Assembly (NCBI GenBank): GCA_002418005.1
Contig: DIDF01000030.1
Span: 10,535-34,305 of the forward strand
Direction of reading: 5' to 3'
Length of the DNA stretch: 23,771 bases
From: Lactobacillaceae bacterium UBA5807
Lineage (GTDB): Bacteria > Bacillota > Bacilli > Lactobacillales > Lactobacillaceae
Shown here: positions 7,376 through 14,696 of the stretch, in pieces
Numbering within the stretch: position 1 is the first letter of the stretch
How the letters are laid out: every line of letters begins with the position of its first letter
Notes under the pieces: model-generated
Databases searched by the model: none
The model's input: only the letters and a program-made list of their open reading frames with translations
What the model was told of the DNA's origin: nothing
Made by a program: the position numbers and the translations under genes

Positions 7376-8074
7376 TCATTCATTCAAGAGCAATTTAATT
7401 TTGGCAATTTGGCATTTATCTGAATTACAGACATTGTAATATACCACCCTGCCTTCTTGAGTGCGCTGGAAACACAATAACATACCCAATGCAGCTGGTT
7501 TTACATAATTTATTAACAATTCCTTTATTTGACCCGTCGTTTCTTTGATAAAATCAAAGTAGCGGGCATTGTTCATGTGATTATAATTGTCAATATCACG
7601 TGGAAGTACCCAAAAAGTCGCAATTGATTTTTTCAAACCTGATGGCAAAATAACCCTCTTTCGGTGAAAAGACTTCTTAGTACCATCGATGATCGATGTT
7701 ATTGGAAAATCAACCGGCAAGGAAGTCAGCCGACGAGTAGTCTTATTGACAAAAAATGCATCTTCTACCTGAGTGGCCAAAATCTTTTGAGTATCACTAA
7801 ATATATTGACCAAGCGAGTAATTTTATGACGATTAGCATTTACAATAGTCGAACGAATGCTGATTGTCTCTCCTAAGATGGGCGCTAGATAAATGTTAAC
7901 GTCCTGAGAGGTAACAAAAAATAGTGTGGCTGATGGAAATTTTGGGAATGCTCGTAACAGTTCTTGAAGATGAAGCCAGCCAACATCCTGAAATTTGTCA
8001 ATTAATTTGCCAAGTTGAATTTTAGAATCTTTATCAATTTCAGATAAAAAGATTTCACTATTTTTTGTGAGCAT
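7376..8074 (-). CDS. Acyl-ACP thioesterase (FatA/FatB-like, double hotdog)
   Basis: A 232-residue protein of the bacterial acyl-ACP thioesterase family (PF01643). The enzyme hydrolyses acyl-ACP to free fatty acid and ACP, ending chain elongation. The first hotdog runs to about residue 115; the second carries the signature RDIDNYNHMNNARYFDF (159-175), with the catalytic Asn/His region (N163, H166) typical of DxNxHxNNxxY. Length is close to the usual 240-250 residues. AGGTGTGAT precedes the ATG. It is divergent from an Rrf2-type regulator, and palindromes in the intergenic region overlap the likely -10 of this gene, suggesting local control. Chain-length preference cannot be read from the sequence. 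Confidence 0.85.
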   Translation of the reverse strand: MLTKNSEIFLSEIDKDSKIQLGKLIDKFQDVGWLHLQELLRAFPKFPSATLFFVTSQDVNIYLAPILGETISIRSTIVNANRHKITRLVNIFSDTQKILATQVEDAFFVNKTTRRLTSLPVDFPITSIIDGTKKSFHRKRVILPSGLKKSIATFWVLPRDIDNYNHMNNARYFDFIKETTGQIKELLINYVKPAALGMLLCFQRTQEGRVVYYNVCNSDKCQIAKIKLLLNE

Positions 8075-8110
8075 AAAGTAATCACACCTTTTTGAATACT
8101 TTTTATTTAA

Positions 8111-8125
8111 AGATATTATATATCT
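8111..8125. promoter_or_regulatory. Palindrome over the thioesterase -10 region
   Basis: AGATAT-TAT-ATATCT is a perfect inverted repeat. It contains a minus-strand TATAAT (8115-8120) placed to serve the thioesterase gene starting at 8074. It is a candidate operator for the adjacent Rrf2 regulator; binding is inferred. Confidence 0.45.
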
Positions 8126-8133
8126 ATGGACAT

Positions 8134-8147
8134 TATAGATCTATAAT
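8134..8147. promoter_or_regulatory. Palindrome over the rrf2-like gene -10 region
   Basis: TATAGATCTATA (8134-8145) is a perfect palindrome overlapping a plus-strand TATAAT (8142-8147), 21 bp before the regulator's ATG. A repressor bound here would autoregulate. No good -35 is visible. Confidence 0.45.
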
Positions 8148-8168
8148 AGAATGTGAGAGGAAAAGTTA

Positions 8169-8657
8169 ATGAAATTAAAGAAAAGTTTTGAGCAGGCAAT
8201 TTGTATCCTCTTGATGTTGGCTCTATCGAAAGATCAGGAACCACTTCCCAGCTATCTTATCAGCAAACGTTTAAGGGTTTCTGATTCATATTTAAAAAAG
8301 GTTTTACACCAACTAGTGACGGCCAAGTTAATCTCATCAGGAACAGGCAAAAACGGGGGTTTCGGATTAAATAAAAACATTGAAAGGATTTCCTTACTTG
8401 ATGTCTATCAAGCCATTGAAAAAGATGAACCGATTGTTCAGGTGACCGGTTTAGCTCAGTACGTCTTTTTTGACGATCAATATGTTAAAGAAAAGGAACA
8501 AGAAATTGTTCATCAATTTGATACAGTAAATCAAGCCTTCCGTAATGCTCTTAAAAGACAGACACTCGGAACCTTACTTCAAAATCCAGACGGAACTAGA
8601 AGAAATCCAATCAATTGGAAACAAATTATGAACATGGAAAATAAGCTCAATGATTAA
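8169..8657 (+). CDS. Rrf2-family transcriptional regulator
   Basis: A 162-residue protein whose N-terminal half is an Rrf2-type winged helix: FEQAICILLMLAL, then LPSYLISKRLRVSDSYLKKVLHQLVTAKLISSGTGKNGGFGLNK (residues about 26-70), with the usual GxxGGFxL wing. Many Rrf2 proteins (IscR, NsrR) bind an iron-sulfur cluster through three Cys after residue 90; here the only Cys is residue 12, so a cluster is unlikely and the signal is unknown. It is divergent from the thioesterase, and its stop codon overlaps the ribosome site of the next membrane protein gene, so these two form a translationally coupled pair. Confidence 0.85.
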   Translation: MKLKKSFEQAICILLMLALSKDQEPLPSYLISKRLRVSDSYLKKVLHQLVTAKLISSGTGKNGGFGLNKNIERISLLDVYQAIEKDEPIVQVTGLAQYVFFDDQYVKEKEQEIVHQFDTVNQAFRNALKRQTLGTLLQNPDGTRRNPINWKQIMNMENKLND

Positions 8658-8668
8658 AGGTGAACACA

Positions 8669-9160
8669 ATGATTTATGGAATAATGCTAGGATTTATAGG
8701 AGATTGGTTATTATATATCTTTCCGTTGTATCAAGGATGGATGGAACTTTACACTTATGACCGATTTATTCAACGTTTTGAAAAGACAGCGAAGACGGTG
8801 CCAAAGATTTCACCAATGTTATGGATCATACCTTTTTACAAAATTCACCGAGAAAAACAACGTGCCATGTTAATTTTGAAACAGGACGTCTCTTCCAATC
8901 AAGAACTCGATGAAATGCTTTCGTTTCTGGACAAGTCCGTAGCCTGGTTTTATGTTGCTCTAGGTGGGTTGCTAAATGCAATTTACGCTACTTATGAATT
9001 AACATCCAATTTATTGCCGAATTTTCCAATTATATCTGCGGGAATAATCTCGCTATTGTCATTCTTTCTGGGAATTTTCCATGCTCGTTACCGAGTAAGT
9101 GAATATCGAAAACGGAGAATGATCCGCAAGTTTGAGCACAAGTGGCAAGTTTACAAATAA
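8669..9160 (+). CDS. Membrane protein of unknown function, coupled to the Rrf2 regulator
   Basis: A 163-residue protein with an N-terminal hydrophobic segment (about residues 2-22), a charged middle and two close hydrophobic segments (about 92-110 and 118-138), then a strongly basic C-terminal tail (YRKRRMIRKFEHKW). I chose ATG 8669 because AAAGGTGA lies just upstream; GTG 8660 is in frame but sits inside that ribosome site. The start is 11 bp after the regulator's stop. I do not recognise a family. Context suggests a membrane function controlled together with fatty acid release, but that is inference. Confidence 0.7.
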   Translation: MIYGIMLGFIGDWLLYIFPLYQGWMELYTYDRFIQRFEKTAKTVPKISPMLWIIPFYKIHREKQRAMLILKQDVSSNQELDEMLSFLDKSVAWFYVALGGLLNAIYATYELTSNLLPNFPIISAGIISLLSFFLGIFHARYRVSEYRKRRMIRKFEHKWQVYK

Positions 9161-9177
9161 CATTATTGATAAGAGAC

Positions 9178-9210
9178 AAAAAAGCGTCGTTTTCAAAAGA
9201 AAGCGACGCC
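9178..9210. terminator. Terminator between the membrane protein gene and yoaK-like gene
   Basis: GCGTCG (9184-9189) pairs with CGACGC (9204-9209), with extra A/T pairs inside. A minus-strand T6 run follows; plus-strand T-richness is weaker. It serves convergent genes. Confidence 0.75.
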
Positions 9211-9228
9211 AATTTATTTTTTATAGGA

Positions 9229-9927
9229 CTACCATTGATATTTTAATTCTTTTTTTCTAATTGAATGGAAATGAATTAATCCTGCTATCAAAACTAATAT
9301 AGCCGCAAACCAAATAGTTCTTTCACCAAAAATATGAGATAAAAAACTACCAAACAAAGCGCCGAGAATAAAACAAGTAATTACTTTAAAATAAATTTTG
9401 GCTTGTTTAAATACTATCGGTTGTTGATACAAAACTCCTGCCGCTAGGTTCAAGGTTGCTTTTTTTAAATTGGCAGTTGTAAAAACATTGGCATACCCAA
9501 CATTTTCCACTTGATCATAAAGACTATATTGAAACGCCATCGCAAACGCTAATAATGGCAATTTAAAATAAGCTGAAACACTCATCGGTAAAAATCCAAC
9601 CGTAATCATTACTAAAAATTCCAGTCCCAAGGCGTAAATTCGCCAGTAGTGGGATCTATCCATCCACTTAGTCCAAATTGCCGAGCAAATCATTCCAAAA
9701 GAAAAAGTAAGAATAATTACCAATTTCAATAAGCTTTCATGCCAATTATGATCGGCTAAATTTGCGGTCAAAAATATAACATTTCCTGTTTGCCCAGCAA
9801 CAAAAACATTTCCAAACAAAAGAAAGGTATATGCATCAGTAAAGCCACCCACAAGGGATAACAACCAGGCTAAAATCGGTTTCCTATTCATTTGTGGATA
9901 ATCGGGATCAATGGGTTTACGTATCAT
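9229..9927 (-). CDS. YoaK/DUF1275-family membrane protein
   Basis: A 232-residue protein with about six transmembrane segments. The N-terminal LLSLVGGFTDAYTFLLFGNVFVAGQTGNVIFLTANL region is the hallmark of DUF1275 (GGxxDAxxxLxxGxxFxxxxTGN). The mid-region LPLLAFAMAFQYSLYDQVENVGYANVFTTANL matches the second conserved block, in which an FxQN-type motif is expected. The family is widespread and its function is not established. AAAGGGAG precedes the ATG. The gene appears monocistronic, with terminators on both sides. Confidence 0.88.
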   Translation of the reverse strand: MIRKPIDPDYPQMNRKPILAWLLSLVGGFTDAYTFLLFGNVFVAGQTGNVIFLTANLADHNWHESLLKLVIILTFSFGMICSAIWTKWMDRSHYWRIYALGLEFLVMITVGFLPMSVSAYFKLPLLAFAMAFQYSLYDQVENVGYANVFTTANLKKATLNLAAGVLYQQPIVFKQAKIYFKVITCFILGALFGSFLSHIFGERTIWFAAILVLIAGLIHFHSIRKKELKYQW

Positions 9928-9963
9928 GAAATCTCCCTTTCAAATCAAATACTTTCGGACTAA

Positions 9964-9999
9964 AAAAGCGCTGAATCGTTTGATAAATTCAGCGCTTAA
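9964..9999 (-). terminator. Terminator of gpmA
   Basis: A perfect 11-bp stem, AAGCGCTGAAT (9966-9976) with ATTCAGCGCTT (9987-9997), has a minus-strand T6 run. It sits 16 bp past the gpmA stop. Confidence 0.85.
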
Positions 10000-10013
10000 T
10001 TTATGATCAAATT

Positions 10014-10703
10014 TTAGTCAAGCTTAGTCTTGTTAGTAACATTCAACTTGTCATCAAAATCATAAACAACTGGTTCGCCAGTTGCCATTTCAAGATTCAT
10101 GATGTCATCGTCAGAAATGTTTTCAATGTACTTGCTCAAAGCACGAAGTGAATTACCATGGGCAGCAATAACAACGTTTTTGCCATCAAGTAATTTAGGA
10201 GCAACTTTATCTTCCCAGAATGGCATAACTCTTTCAAGAGTAACCTTAAGGTTTTCACCGCCAGGAATGATATGTGGATCAAGGTTGGCATAACGACGGT
10301 CATGTACAGCTGAACCCTCATCGTTCGGATCCAAAAGTGGTGGTAAGACATCGTAAGAACGACGCCAGATATGAACTTGTTCGTCACCGTACTTTTCAGC
10401 AGCCTTTTTCTTGTTGTGACCCTGTAAAGCACCATAGTGACGTTCATTCAAACGCCAAGTCTTTTCTTCAGGAACCCAAAGTTGATCTGAGTATTCCAAG
10501 ACATAATGTAAAGTCTTAATGGCCCGAGTCAAAACAGAAGTGAATGCATAGTCAAATTCAATGCCAGCTTGTTTAACAAGTTTGCCGGCATTGATAGCCT
10601 GCTTAACCCCTTCTTCACTGAGATCAACATCAACCCAACCAGTGAATTGATTTGATAAGTTCCATTCGCTTTGACCATGACGAATTAATACAAGTTTTGC
10701 CAA
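10014..10703 (-). CDS. gpmA: 2,3-bisphosphoglycerate-dependent phosphoglycerate mutase
   Basis: A 229-residue glycolytic enzyme interconverting 3- and 2-phosphoglycerate through a phosphohistidine. The catalytic set is complete: RHG at residues 8-10 (phospho-acceptor His9), TRAIKT with Arg60, NERHYGALQG with Glu87, GGENLKVTLERVMPFW, and AAHGNSLRAL with His182. Length fits the bacterial dPGM family (about 230-250). The gene starts with TTG at 10703, where AGAGG lies 8 nt upstream; there is no alternative ATG. Its base composition is slightly richer in G/C than its neighbours and codons look optimised, as expected for a highly expressed glycolytic gene. It has its own terminator. Confidence 0.97.
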   Translation of the reverse strand: MAKLVLIRHGQSEWNLSNQFTGWVDVDLSEEGVKQAINAGKLVKQAGIEFDYAFTSVLTRAIKTLHYVLEYSDQLWVPEEKTWRLNERHYGALQGHNKKKAAEKYGDEQVHIWRRSYDVLPPLLDPNDEGSAVHDRRYANLDPHIIPGGENLKVTLERVMPFWEDKVAPKLLDGKNVVIAAHGNSLRALSKYIENISDDDIMNLEMATGEPVVYDFDDKLNVTNKTKLD

Positions 10704-10785
10704 AATGATTACCTCTCTTTTTTTAATTTACTCCTTAAAGTTTACACCATTCACAATCTTTTTTCAGCTTCTACTGAAAAATCTT

Positions 10786-11820
10786 TCAAGCCGTTTTTTT
10801 AGTCGGTTTCCCGCCAATGATCTGAACTCCAAGGATATCTAAAATAAACATGAATACTGGAACACCACATATTAAACCCCATGTGCCAAAGAAATGATCA
10901 CCGATTAACAGAACCACAAAAGTATAAAAAATCGGCAAATTTGTCCTTGAGGAGTAAAAATTAGGATTAAGAATATACGCTTCAATAATGTGAACTACCA
11001 AAATAGTTATTAATAAATAAATAACATCCTGCCAGCCGCCCACAGTATAACAAATTAATGAAAGTGGGAAGAAAGAAATAATTACTCCCGCCACAGGAAT
11101 CAAACTAAGGATGAAGACCATAATTGCCAGGACAGCCACTTGAGGAAGATGCATGAAGATTAAAACAGCAGTTGTCAGAATTGTGTTGCAGATAGCAATG
11201 AAGAACTGGGCCTCAATAACCAATCCAAAGGTTTGAACAAACTTTTCGCCAAAAAAGTAAAGGTCTTGAAAATACCAGCCAAAATCACTATCCAAAAAAT
11301 TCTTGGAAAATTTAACCATACTATCTTTTTCAATAGTGAAAAAGAAACTTAAAAGAATCGACATGAACAAAGTAATGCCCATCTTGCCAATGCTGGTTAA
11401 ATACTTCAAAACCAAAGTAACTCCATCTTTAAGTTGGTTCATAACCCCACTAGCTGCAACAATTTTATTAATCTGTCTAATTGTGGCATCTGCAGGAAGA
11501 TTGTCAGGATCGGAATAAAACTTAATCAGATTCGAAGTGGATTTAATTGTTTGCTGAATCAGCTGGGGAGCATACCGAGTTATTGTGAGAACTAACAAGC
11601 CAACAAGCACTAAATAAATCAACGCAACAATTATCCAGTTGGGAATTTTTATTCTTCTGCGAATAAAATTAGTGGCTTTGACTACCAATAAACTAAATAT
11701 AAATGTCAGCAAAAAAATGCTCAGCATACTTCGCGAAATATACAAAATTAAAACAACAGAAAGAAGAACACAAAATCTTCTTAGGGTCACATTATCAATA
11801 AATCTCTGCCATATTCCCAT
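10786..11820 (-). CDS. AI-2E family transporter (YdiK/TqsA-type permease)
   Basis: A 344-residue polytopic membrane protein of PF01594. The layout is typical: two N-terminal hydrophobic hairpins (about residues 15-70), a helical soluble stretch (APQLIQQTIKSTSNLI..., about 84-140), then about five C-terminal membrane segments including the family motif PVAGVIISFFPLSLI. Another is HIIEAYILNPNFYSSRTNLPIF, close to the usual ExxxLxPxixgxxxxl. Members export autoinducer-2 in E. coli (TqsA) or act as Na+/H+ antiporters in other bacteria; the role here is unknown. AGGAAGG precedes the ATG. No convincing terminator separates it from gpmA downstream; a weak hairpin near 10763-10782 lacks a T-run. Confidence 0.87.
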   Translation of the reverse strand: MGIWQRFIDNVTLRRFCVLLSVVLILYISRSMLSIFLLTFIFSLLVVKATNFIRRRIKIPNWIIVALIYLVLVGLLVLTITRYAPQLIQQTIKSTSNLIKFYSDPDNLPADATIRQINKIVAASGVMNQLKDGVTLVLKYLTSIGKMGITLFMSILLSFFFTIEKDSMVKFSKNFLDSDFGWYFQDLYFFGEKFVQTFGLVIEAQFFIAICNTILTTAVLIFMHLPQVAVLAIMVFILSLIPVAGVIISFFPLSLICYTVGGWQDVIYLLITILVVHIIEAYILNPNFYSSRTNLPIFYTFVVLLIGDHFFGTWGLICGVPVFMFILDILGVQIIGGKPTKKTA

Positions 11821-11859
11821 TTCTTTGCCTTCCTACCTAATTATCATTGAAAAGGTATA

Positions 11860-11901
11860 AAAGAGGACTGGACAAAAAACAATAGGTTTTCTGATCAGTC
11901 C
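11860..11901 (-). terminator. Terminator of the TPR protein gene
   Basis: On the minus strand GGACTGatCAGAAAAC pairs imperfectly with a distal arm ending CAGTCC and is followed by TCTTTT. It lies 16 bp past the stop codon. Confidence 0.6.
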
Positions 11902-11916
11902 CATAAACCTTATATT

Positions 11917-12813
11917 CTATCTGTGAGTCTTTGCATACTGGCCGATTGATTGATGATTAGCCGCAGCACCTTTGATAATATTCCTTACATCTTGATTACT
12001 CATTGCATTAGCATCTATTCCTGAGGCCTTAATTTGTTGGCGGGCAGAATTAATTTGACTTTGAGTAATAACTTTACCATTCAGTTCAGTTTGTGCTTTA
12101 GTGACACTAAATTCATTTTTGCCTGGATAATTAGCTGCCGCTTGCTTTTCAGAGCTTGTTAACCCGCTGCTACTACTCGCACTGCTGCTGGAACTTGAAC
12201 TAGAGTTGGAATTAGATTGATCAAACGAATTAGCAACCCCAGTAGTTTGCCCGCTGATTGCTTTGTCATTTTGGCTCTTCAAAGTGTTAACTTTTTGTAG
12301 AATGTCACTATAGTAAGGCTGATGAATATCAGCATTACTCAAAAGAGATTGCAATGTCATATTAGACATCTGATACTGAGCTTGCCCGCTTTGAGTTAAA
12401 GCTTGCTGATAAATTTTTTCAAACTTGTTGCGGTTAGTTTCAACAGATTTAATTAAACTGACTTGAAACTTGGCTTTCAAAGCCAAAGTACTGCTGCCAT
12501 TTTTTTCGTTAACAACAGACTGGTACTCGTCCTCAGCTTTAGTAAACTGCAAATTATTTAACTGATCTTGGGCCGAAACAAAAGATTGAGTTTGGCTCAA
12601 ATGCCCAGTTGCCGAAATGTCATTAGGTCGATACCTTAGGGCATTATTAAAGGCGGTCTCTGCCGATGTATAGTTTTGTTTTGAAATTTGGGAATTACCT
12701 TCAGTCATAGCTTGATTATAAAGCTTGTCGTTTTCTGTGTGACGCGCAAATGCGTATCCTCCAACACACAGAACAATGACTGCGGTAATAACCATCCACA
12801 TCCATTTTTTCAA
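11917..12813 (-). CDS. Membrane-anchored TPR-like protein with Ser-rich linker
   Basis: A 298-residue protein. Residues about 4-23 form one transmembrane anchor (MWMVITAVIVLCVGGYAFA), and the rest is probably extracellular. Residues about 30-110 contain TPR-like helical pairs (YTSAETAFNNALRYRPND, FTKAEDEYQSVV). Residues about 200-218 are an almost pure Ser linker, and the C-terminal 70 residues form a separate small basic domain (KVITQSQINSARQQIKASG, DVRNIIKGAA). Similar architectures occur in lactobacillar surface proteins of unknown role. The start is TTG 12813, with AGGAGG 8 nt upstream. An extended -10 lies at 12846-12854. It is divergent from cfa. Confidence 0.75.
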   Translation of the reverse strand: MKKWMWMVITAVIVLCVGGYAFARHTENDKLYNQAMTEGNSQISKQNYTSAETAFNNALRYRPNDISATGHLSQTQSFVSAQDQLNNLQFTKAEDEYQSVVNEKNGSSTLALKAKFQVSLIKSVETNRNKFEKIYQQALTQSGQAQYQMSNMTLQSLLSNADIHQPYYSDILQKVNTLKSQNDKAISGQTTGVANSFDQSNSNSSSSSSSSASSSSGLTSSEKQAAANYPGKNEFSVTKAQTELNGKVITQSQINSARQQIKASGIDANAMSNQDVRNIIKGAAANHQSIGQYAKTHR

Positions 12814-12845
12814 AATGTTGCCCTCCTAAAATTACTTTCCCTTTA

Positions 12846-12854
12846 ATTATACCA
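12846..12854 (-). promoter_or_regulatory. Extended -10 promoter of the TPR protein gene
   Basis: The minus strand reads TGG-TATAAT, a consensus extended -10, about 33 bp before the TTG start at 12813. Confidence 0.5.
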
Positions 12855-12890
12855 TCAATGTTGCTTTTGACATTTAAAGAATCAATCAGG

Positions 12891-12917
12891 TTGTCTTTTC
12901 TCTAAAAGCGTTATAAT
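12891..12917 (+). promoter_or_regulatory. Probable cfa promoter
   Basis: TTGTCT (12891-12896) and TATAAT (12912-12917) are 15 bp apart, a short spacer but with a perfect -10. It lies 36 bp before the cfa ATG. Confidence 0.45.
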
Positions 12918-12952
12918 TAATTTTGTATATTTTAAATTAAGGAGTTGGCTAT

Positions 12953-14131
12953 ATGCTTGAGAAACAGTTCTACAAGACACTTTTTAAGAACACTTTTGAT
13001 GGAAAAGCTGTCAAGATTGTCTATTGGGACGGCAAAACAGCCGTTTATGGAAAAGGTAATCCAACCGTTACGGTTACATTTAAGGAACCAATTCCAATTC
13101 GTGATGTAATCCGAAATGCTTCAATTGCTTTAGGCGAAGGATATATGGATGGAAAAATTCAAATAGACGGCAGCATCGAAGATTTAATCACAATTGCCTA
13201 TGAAAGCCCAAAGAGCTTCTTTCATAACAGTAAACTGATTAACTATCTGCCAAAAGTTTCTCACAATGAAGCAGAAAGTAAAAAAGATGTTCAGGAACAT
13301 TATGATATCGGCAATGATTTCTATCGCCTTTGGCTTGATGAAACCATGACCTATTCATGCGCATACTTTGAACATCCCGATGATGATTTAAAAACTGCTC
13401 AATTAAATAAAGTTAACCATATTCTCAAAAAGTTAGCGATCAAACCTCATCGCAAATTGCTGGACATTGGGTGTGGCTGGGGTACTTTAATGTTAACTGC
13501 TGCTCAAAAATATAGTGTCCGCGTAGTTGGAGTTACTTTAAGCCAGGAACAATATGATTACGTCAATGCCCAAATTAAAAAATTAGGCTTACAAGACGTG
13601 GCTGAAGTGCGATTGGAAGACTATCGTGAACTTGGTGATGATGAACAGTATGATTACATTACTTCAGTAGGAATGTTTGAACATGTCGGTAAGGAAAACT
13701 TGGGTCAATACTTTGCTGATGTGGCAAAATATTTAGCTCCAAAGGGAGTAGCGTTGATCCACGGAATCACCAGACAACAGGGTGGCGCCTTAAATGGCTG
13801 GATCAATAAGTGGATTTTCCCAGGTGGCTACGTTCCGGGTTTAACCGAAAATCTTGGTCATATGATTGATAATGGTCTGCAAATATCAGATATGGAATCA
13901 CTAAGACGTCATTATCAAAAAACTACAGAAATGTGGGACCAAAATTTCCAAAAAGTAAGAGATCAAGTAGCTGATATGTTCGATGAAAAATTCGTAAGAA
14001 TGTGGGACCTGTATTTACAAGCATGTGCTGCATCATTTAAGTCAGGAAATATCGACGTTATTCAATATTTGTTGACTAAGGGACCTTCTGGTCATGATAT
14101 GCCAATGACTAGGGAGTATATGTATAAATAG
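12953..14131 (+). CDS. cfa: Cyclopropane-fatty-acyl-phospholipid synthase
   Basis: A 392-residue enzyme that adds a methylene group from S-adenosylmethionine to the double bond of unsaturated acyl chains in membrane phospholipids, a stress response in lactic acid bacteria. The N-terminal lipid-binding domain runs to about residue 100. The methyltransferase domain has EHYDIGNDFYRLWLDETMTYSCAYF (115-139, Cys136 equivalent to a bicarbonate-site residue of the E. coli enzyme) and the SAM loop LLDIGCGWG (169-177). A C-terminal Cys358 lies in QACAASFKSGNIDVIQYLL. AAGGAG precedes the ATG. Its TAG stop overlaps the first base of a tandem array of structured repeats that may form the transcript's 3' end. 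Confidence 0.96.
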   Translation: MLEKQFYKTLFKNTFDGKAVKIVYWDGKTAVYGKGNPTVTVTFKEPIPIRDVIRNASIALGEGYMDGKIQIDGSIEDLITIAYESPKSFFHNSKLINYLPKVSHNEAESKKDVQEHYDIGNDFYRLWLDETMTYSCAYFEHPDDDLKTAQLNKVNHILKKLAIKPHRKLLDIGCGWGTLMLTAAQKYSVRVVGVTLSQEQYDYVNAQIKKLGLQDVAEVRLEDYRELGDDEQYDYITSVGMFEHVGKENLGQYFADVAKYLAPKGVALIHGITRQQGGALNGWINKWIFPGGYVPGLTENLGHMIDNGLQISDMESLRRHYQKTTEMWDQNFQKVRDQVADMFDEKFVRMWDLYLQACAASFKSGNIDVIQYLLTKGPSGHDMPMTREYMYK

Positions 14132-14258
14132 AGTGCGCACCAGAGCGTTTAGGCTCCGGAGAATAAGTTGCGAAAATTGGATTAAGCCCTGATTCTGGGC
14201 TTAATCCAATTTTTGTTCTTATTTGCAGGAGCCTGCCCTGCGTAGCACGTTTCAACTA
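14131..14258 (+). repeat. Structured repeat unit 1 after cfa (subtype 1)
   Basis: This 128-bp unit begins GAGTGCG, whose first G is the last base of the cfa TAG stop, and ends GCACGTTTCAAC. The core is a perfect 17-bp stem (14173-14189 with 14197-14213) that ends in T-rich sequence, an apparent intrinsic terminator for cfa. AGGCTCC and GGAGCCT form an outer stem. It shares AAGTTGCGAAAA just before the core stem with the unit at 4145-4269, although the stem sequences themselves differ completely. Confidence 0.85.
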
Positions 14259-14383
14259 GAGTGCGGAAAGGAGCGCTTTGAGGTCGTGAACCAATCTGCC
14301 TATATTGAGAAATCCCGGGTTTGGATTTTTCAATATAGGTTGTTGGCTTCAGACCTCAGCTCCTTGCAGCACATTTCAACCAG
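14259..14383 (+). repeat. Structured repeat unit 2 after cfa (subtype 2)
   Basis: This 125-bp unit begins GAGTGCGG. AAGGAGC pairs with GCTCCTT, TGAGGT with ACCTCA, and the apex CCTATATTGAgAAATCC pairs with GGATTTtTCAATATAGG. It is about 90% identical to units 3 and 4. Confidence 0.85.
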
Positions 14384-14506
14384 AGTGCGGAAAGGAGCGG
14401 TTTGAGGTCGTGAGCTAATCTGCCTATATTGAGAAATCCTGGGTTTGGATTTTTCGATATAGGTTGTTGGCTTCAAACCTCAGCTCCTTGCAGTACATTT
14501 CAACCA
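14384..14506 (+). repeat. Structured repeat unit 3 after cfa (subtype 2)
   Basis: A 123-bp near-identical copy of unit 4. Its apex stem has TCGATATAGG where unit 2 has TCAATATAGG, a change that keeps pairing as G-U. The loop is TGGGTTT. Confidence 0.85.
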
Positions 14507-14634
14507 GAGTGCGGAAAGGAGCGGTTTGAGGTCGTGAGCTAATCTGCCTATATTGAGAAATCCTAAGTTTGGATTTTTCGATATAGGTTGTTGGCTTCAA
14601 ACCTCAGCTCCTTGCAGCACGTTTCCACTATGTA
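14507..14634 (+). repeat. Structured repeat unit 4 after cfa (subtype 2)
   Basis: The last unit of the array. It ends GCACGTTTCCACTATGTA instead of the internal junction GCACATTTCAACCA; nearly the same terminal sequence (GCACGTTACCACTATGTA) ends the unit at 20825-20983, which suggests a conserved 3' boundary. Confidence 0.8.
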
Positions 14635-14647
14635 AAAACATAAAAAC

Positions 14648-14689
14648 AAAAAGGCAATTTCCAGATATAATTTTGGAAATTGTCTTTTT
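14648..14689. terminator. Bidirectional terminator between the repeat array and marR
   Basis: AAAAAGgCAATTTCCA (14648-14663) pairs with TGGAAATTGtCTTTTT (14674-14689), leaving one G-U and T-runs on both strands. Confidence 0.85.
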
Positions 14690-14696
14690 CGTGCTT

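Noticed and set aside
7145..7423. 92-codon plus-strand frame overlapping the 62-residue protein and thioesterase ends
   Set aside because: No ribosome site, antisense to two genes with good starts, and no recognisable domain.
10763..10782. Terminator between the AI-2E gene and gpmA
   Set aside because: The hairpin (TTTTTCAG/CTGAAAAA) has no T-run after it on the minus strand, so termination is not supported.
14223..14405. Small open frame in the repeat array after cfa
   Set aside because: It runs through the hairpin repeat units, has no ribosome site, and its sequence is dictated by repeat structure.
14131..14634. CRISPR array
   Set aside because: The four units repeat over their whole 123-128 bp with no short-repeat/unique-spacer alternation and no cas genes nearby.
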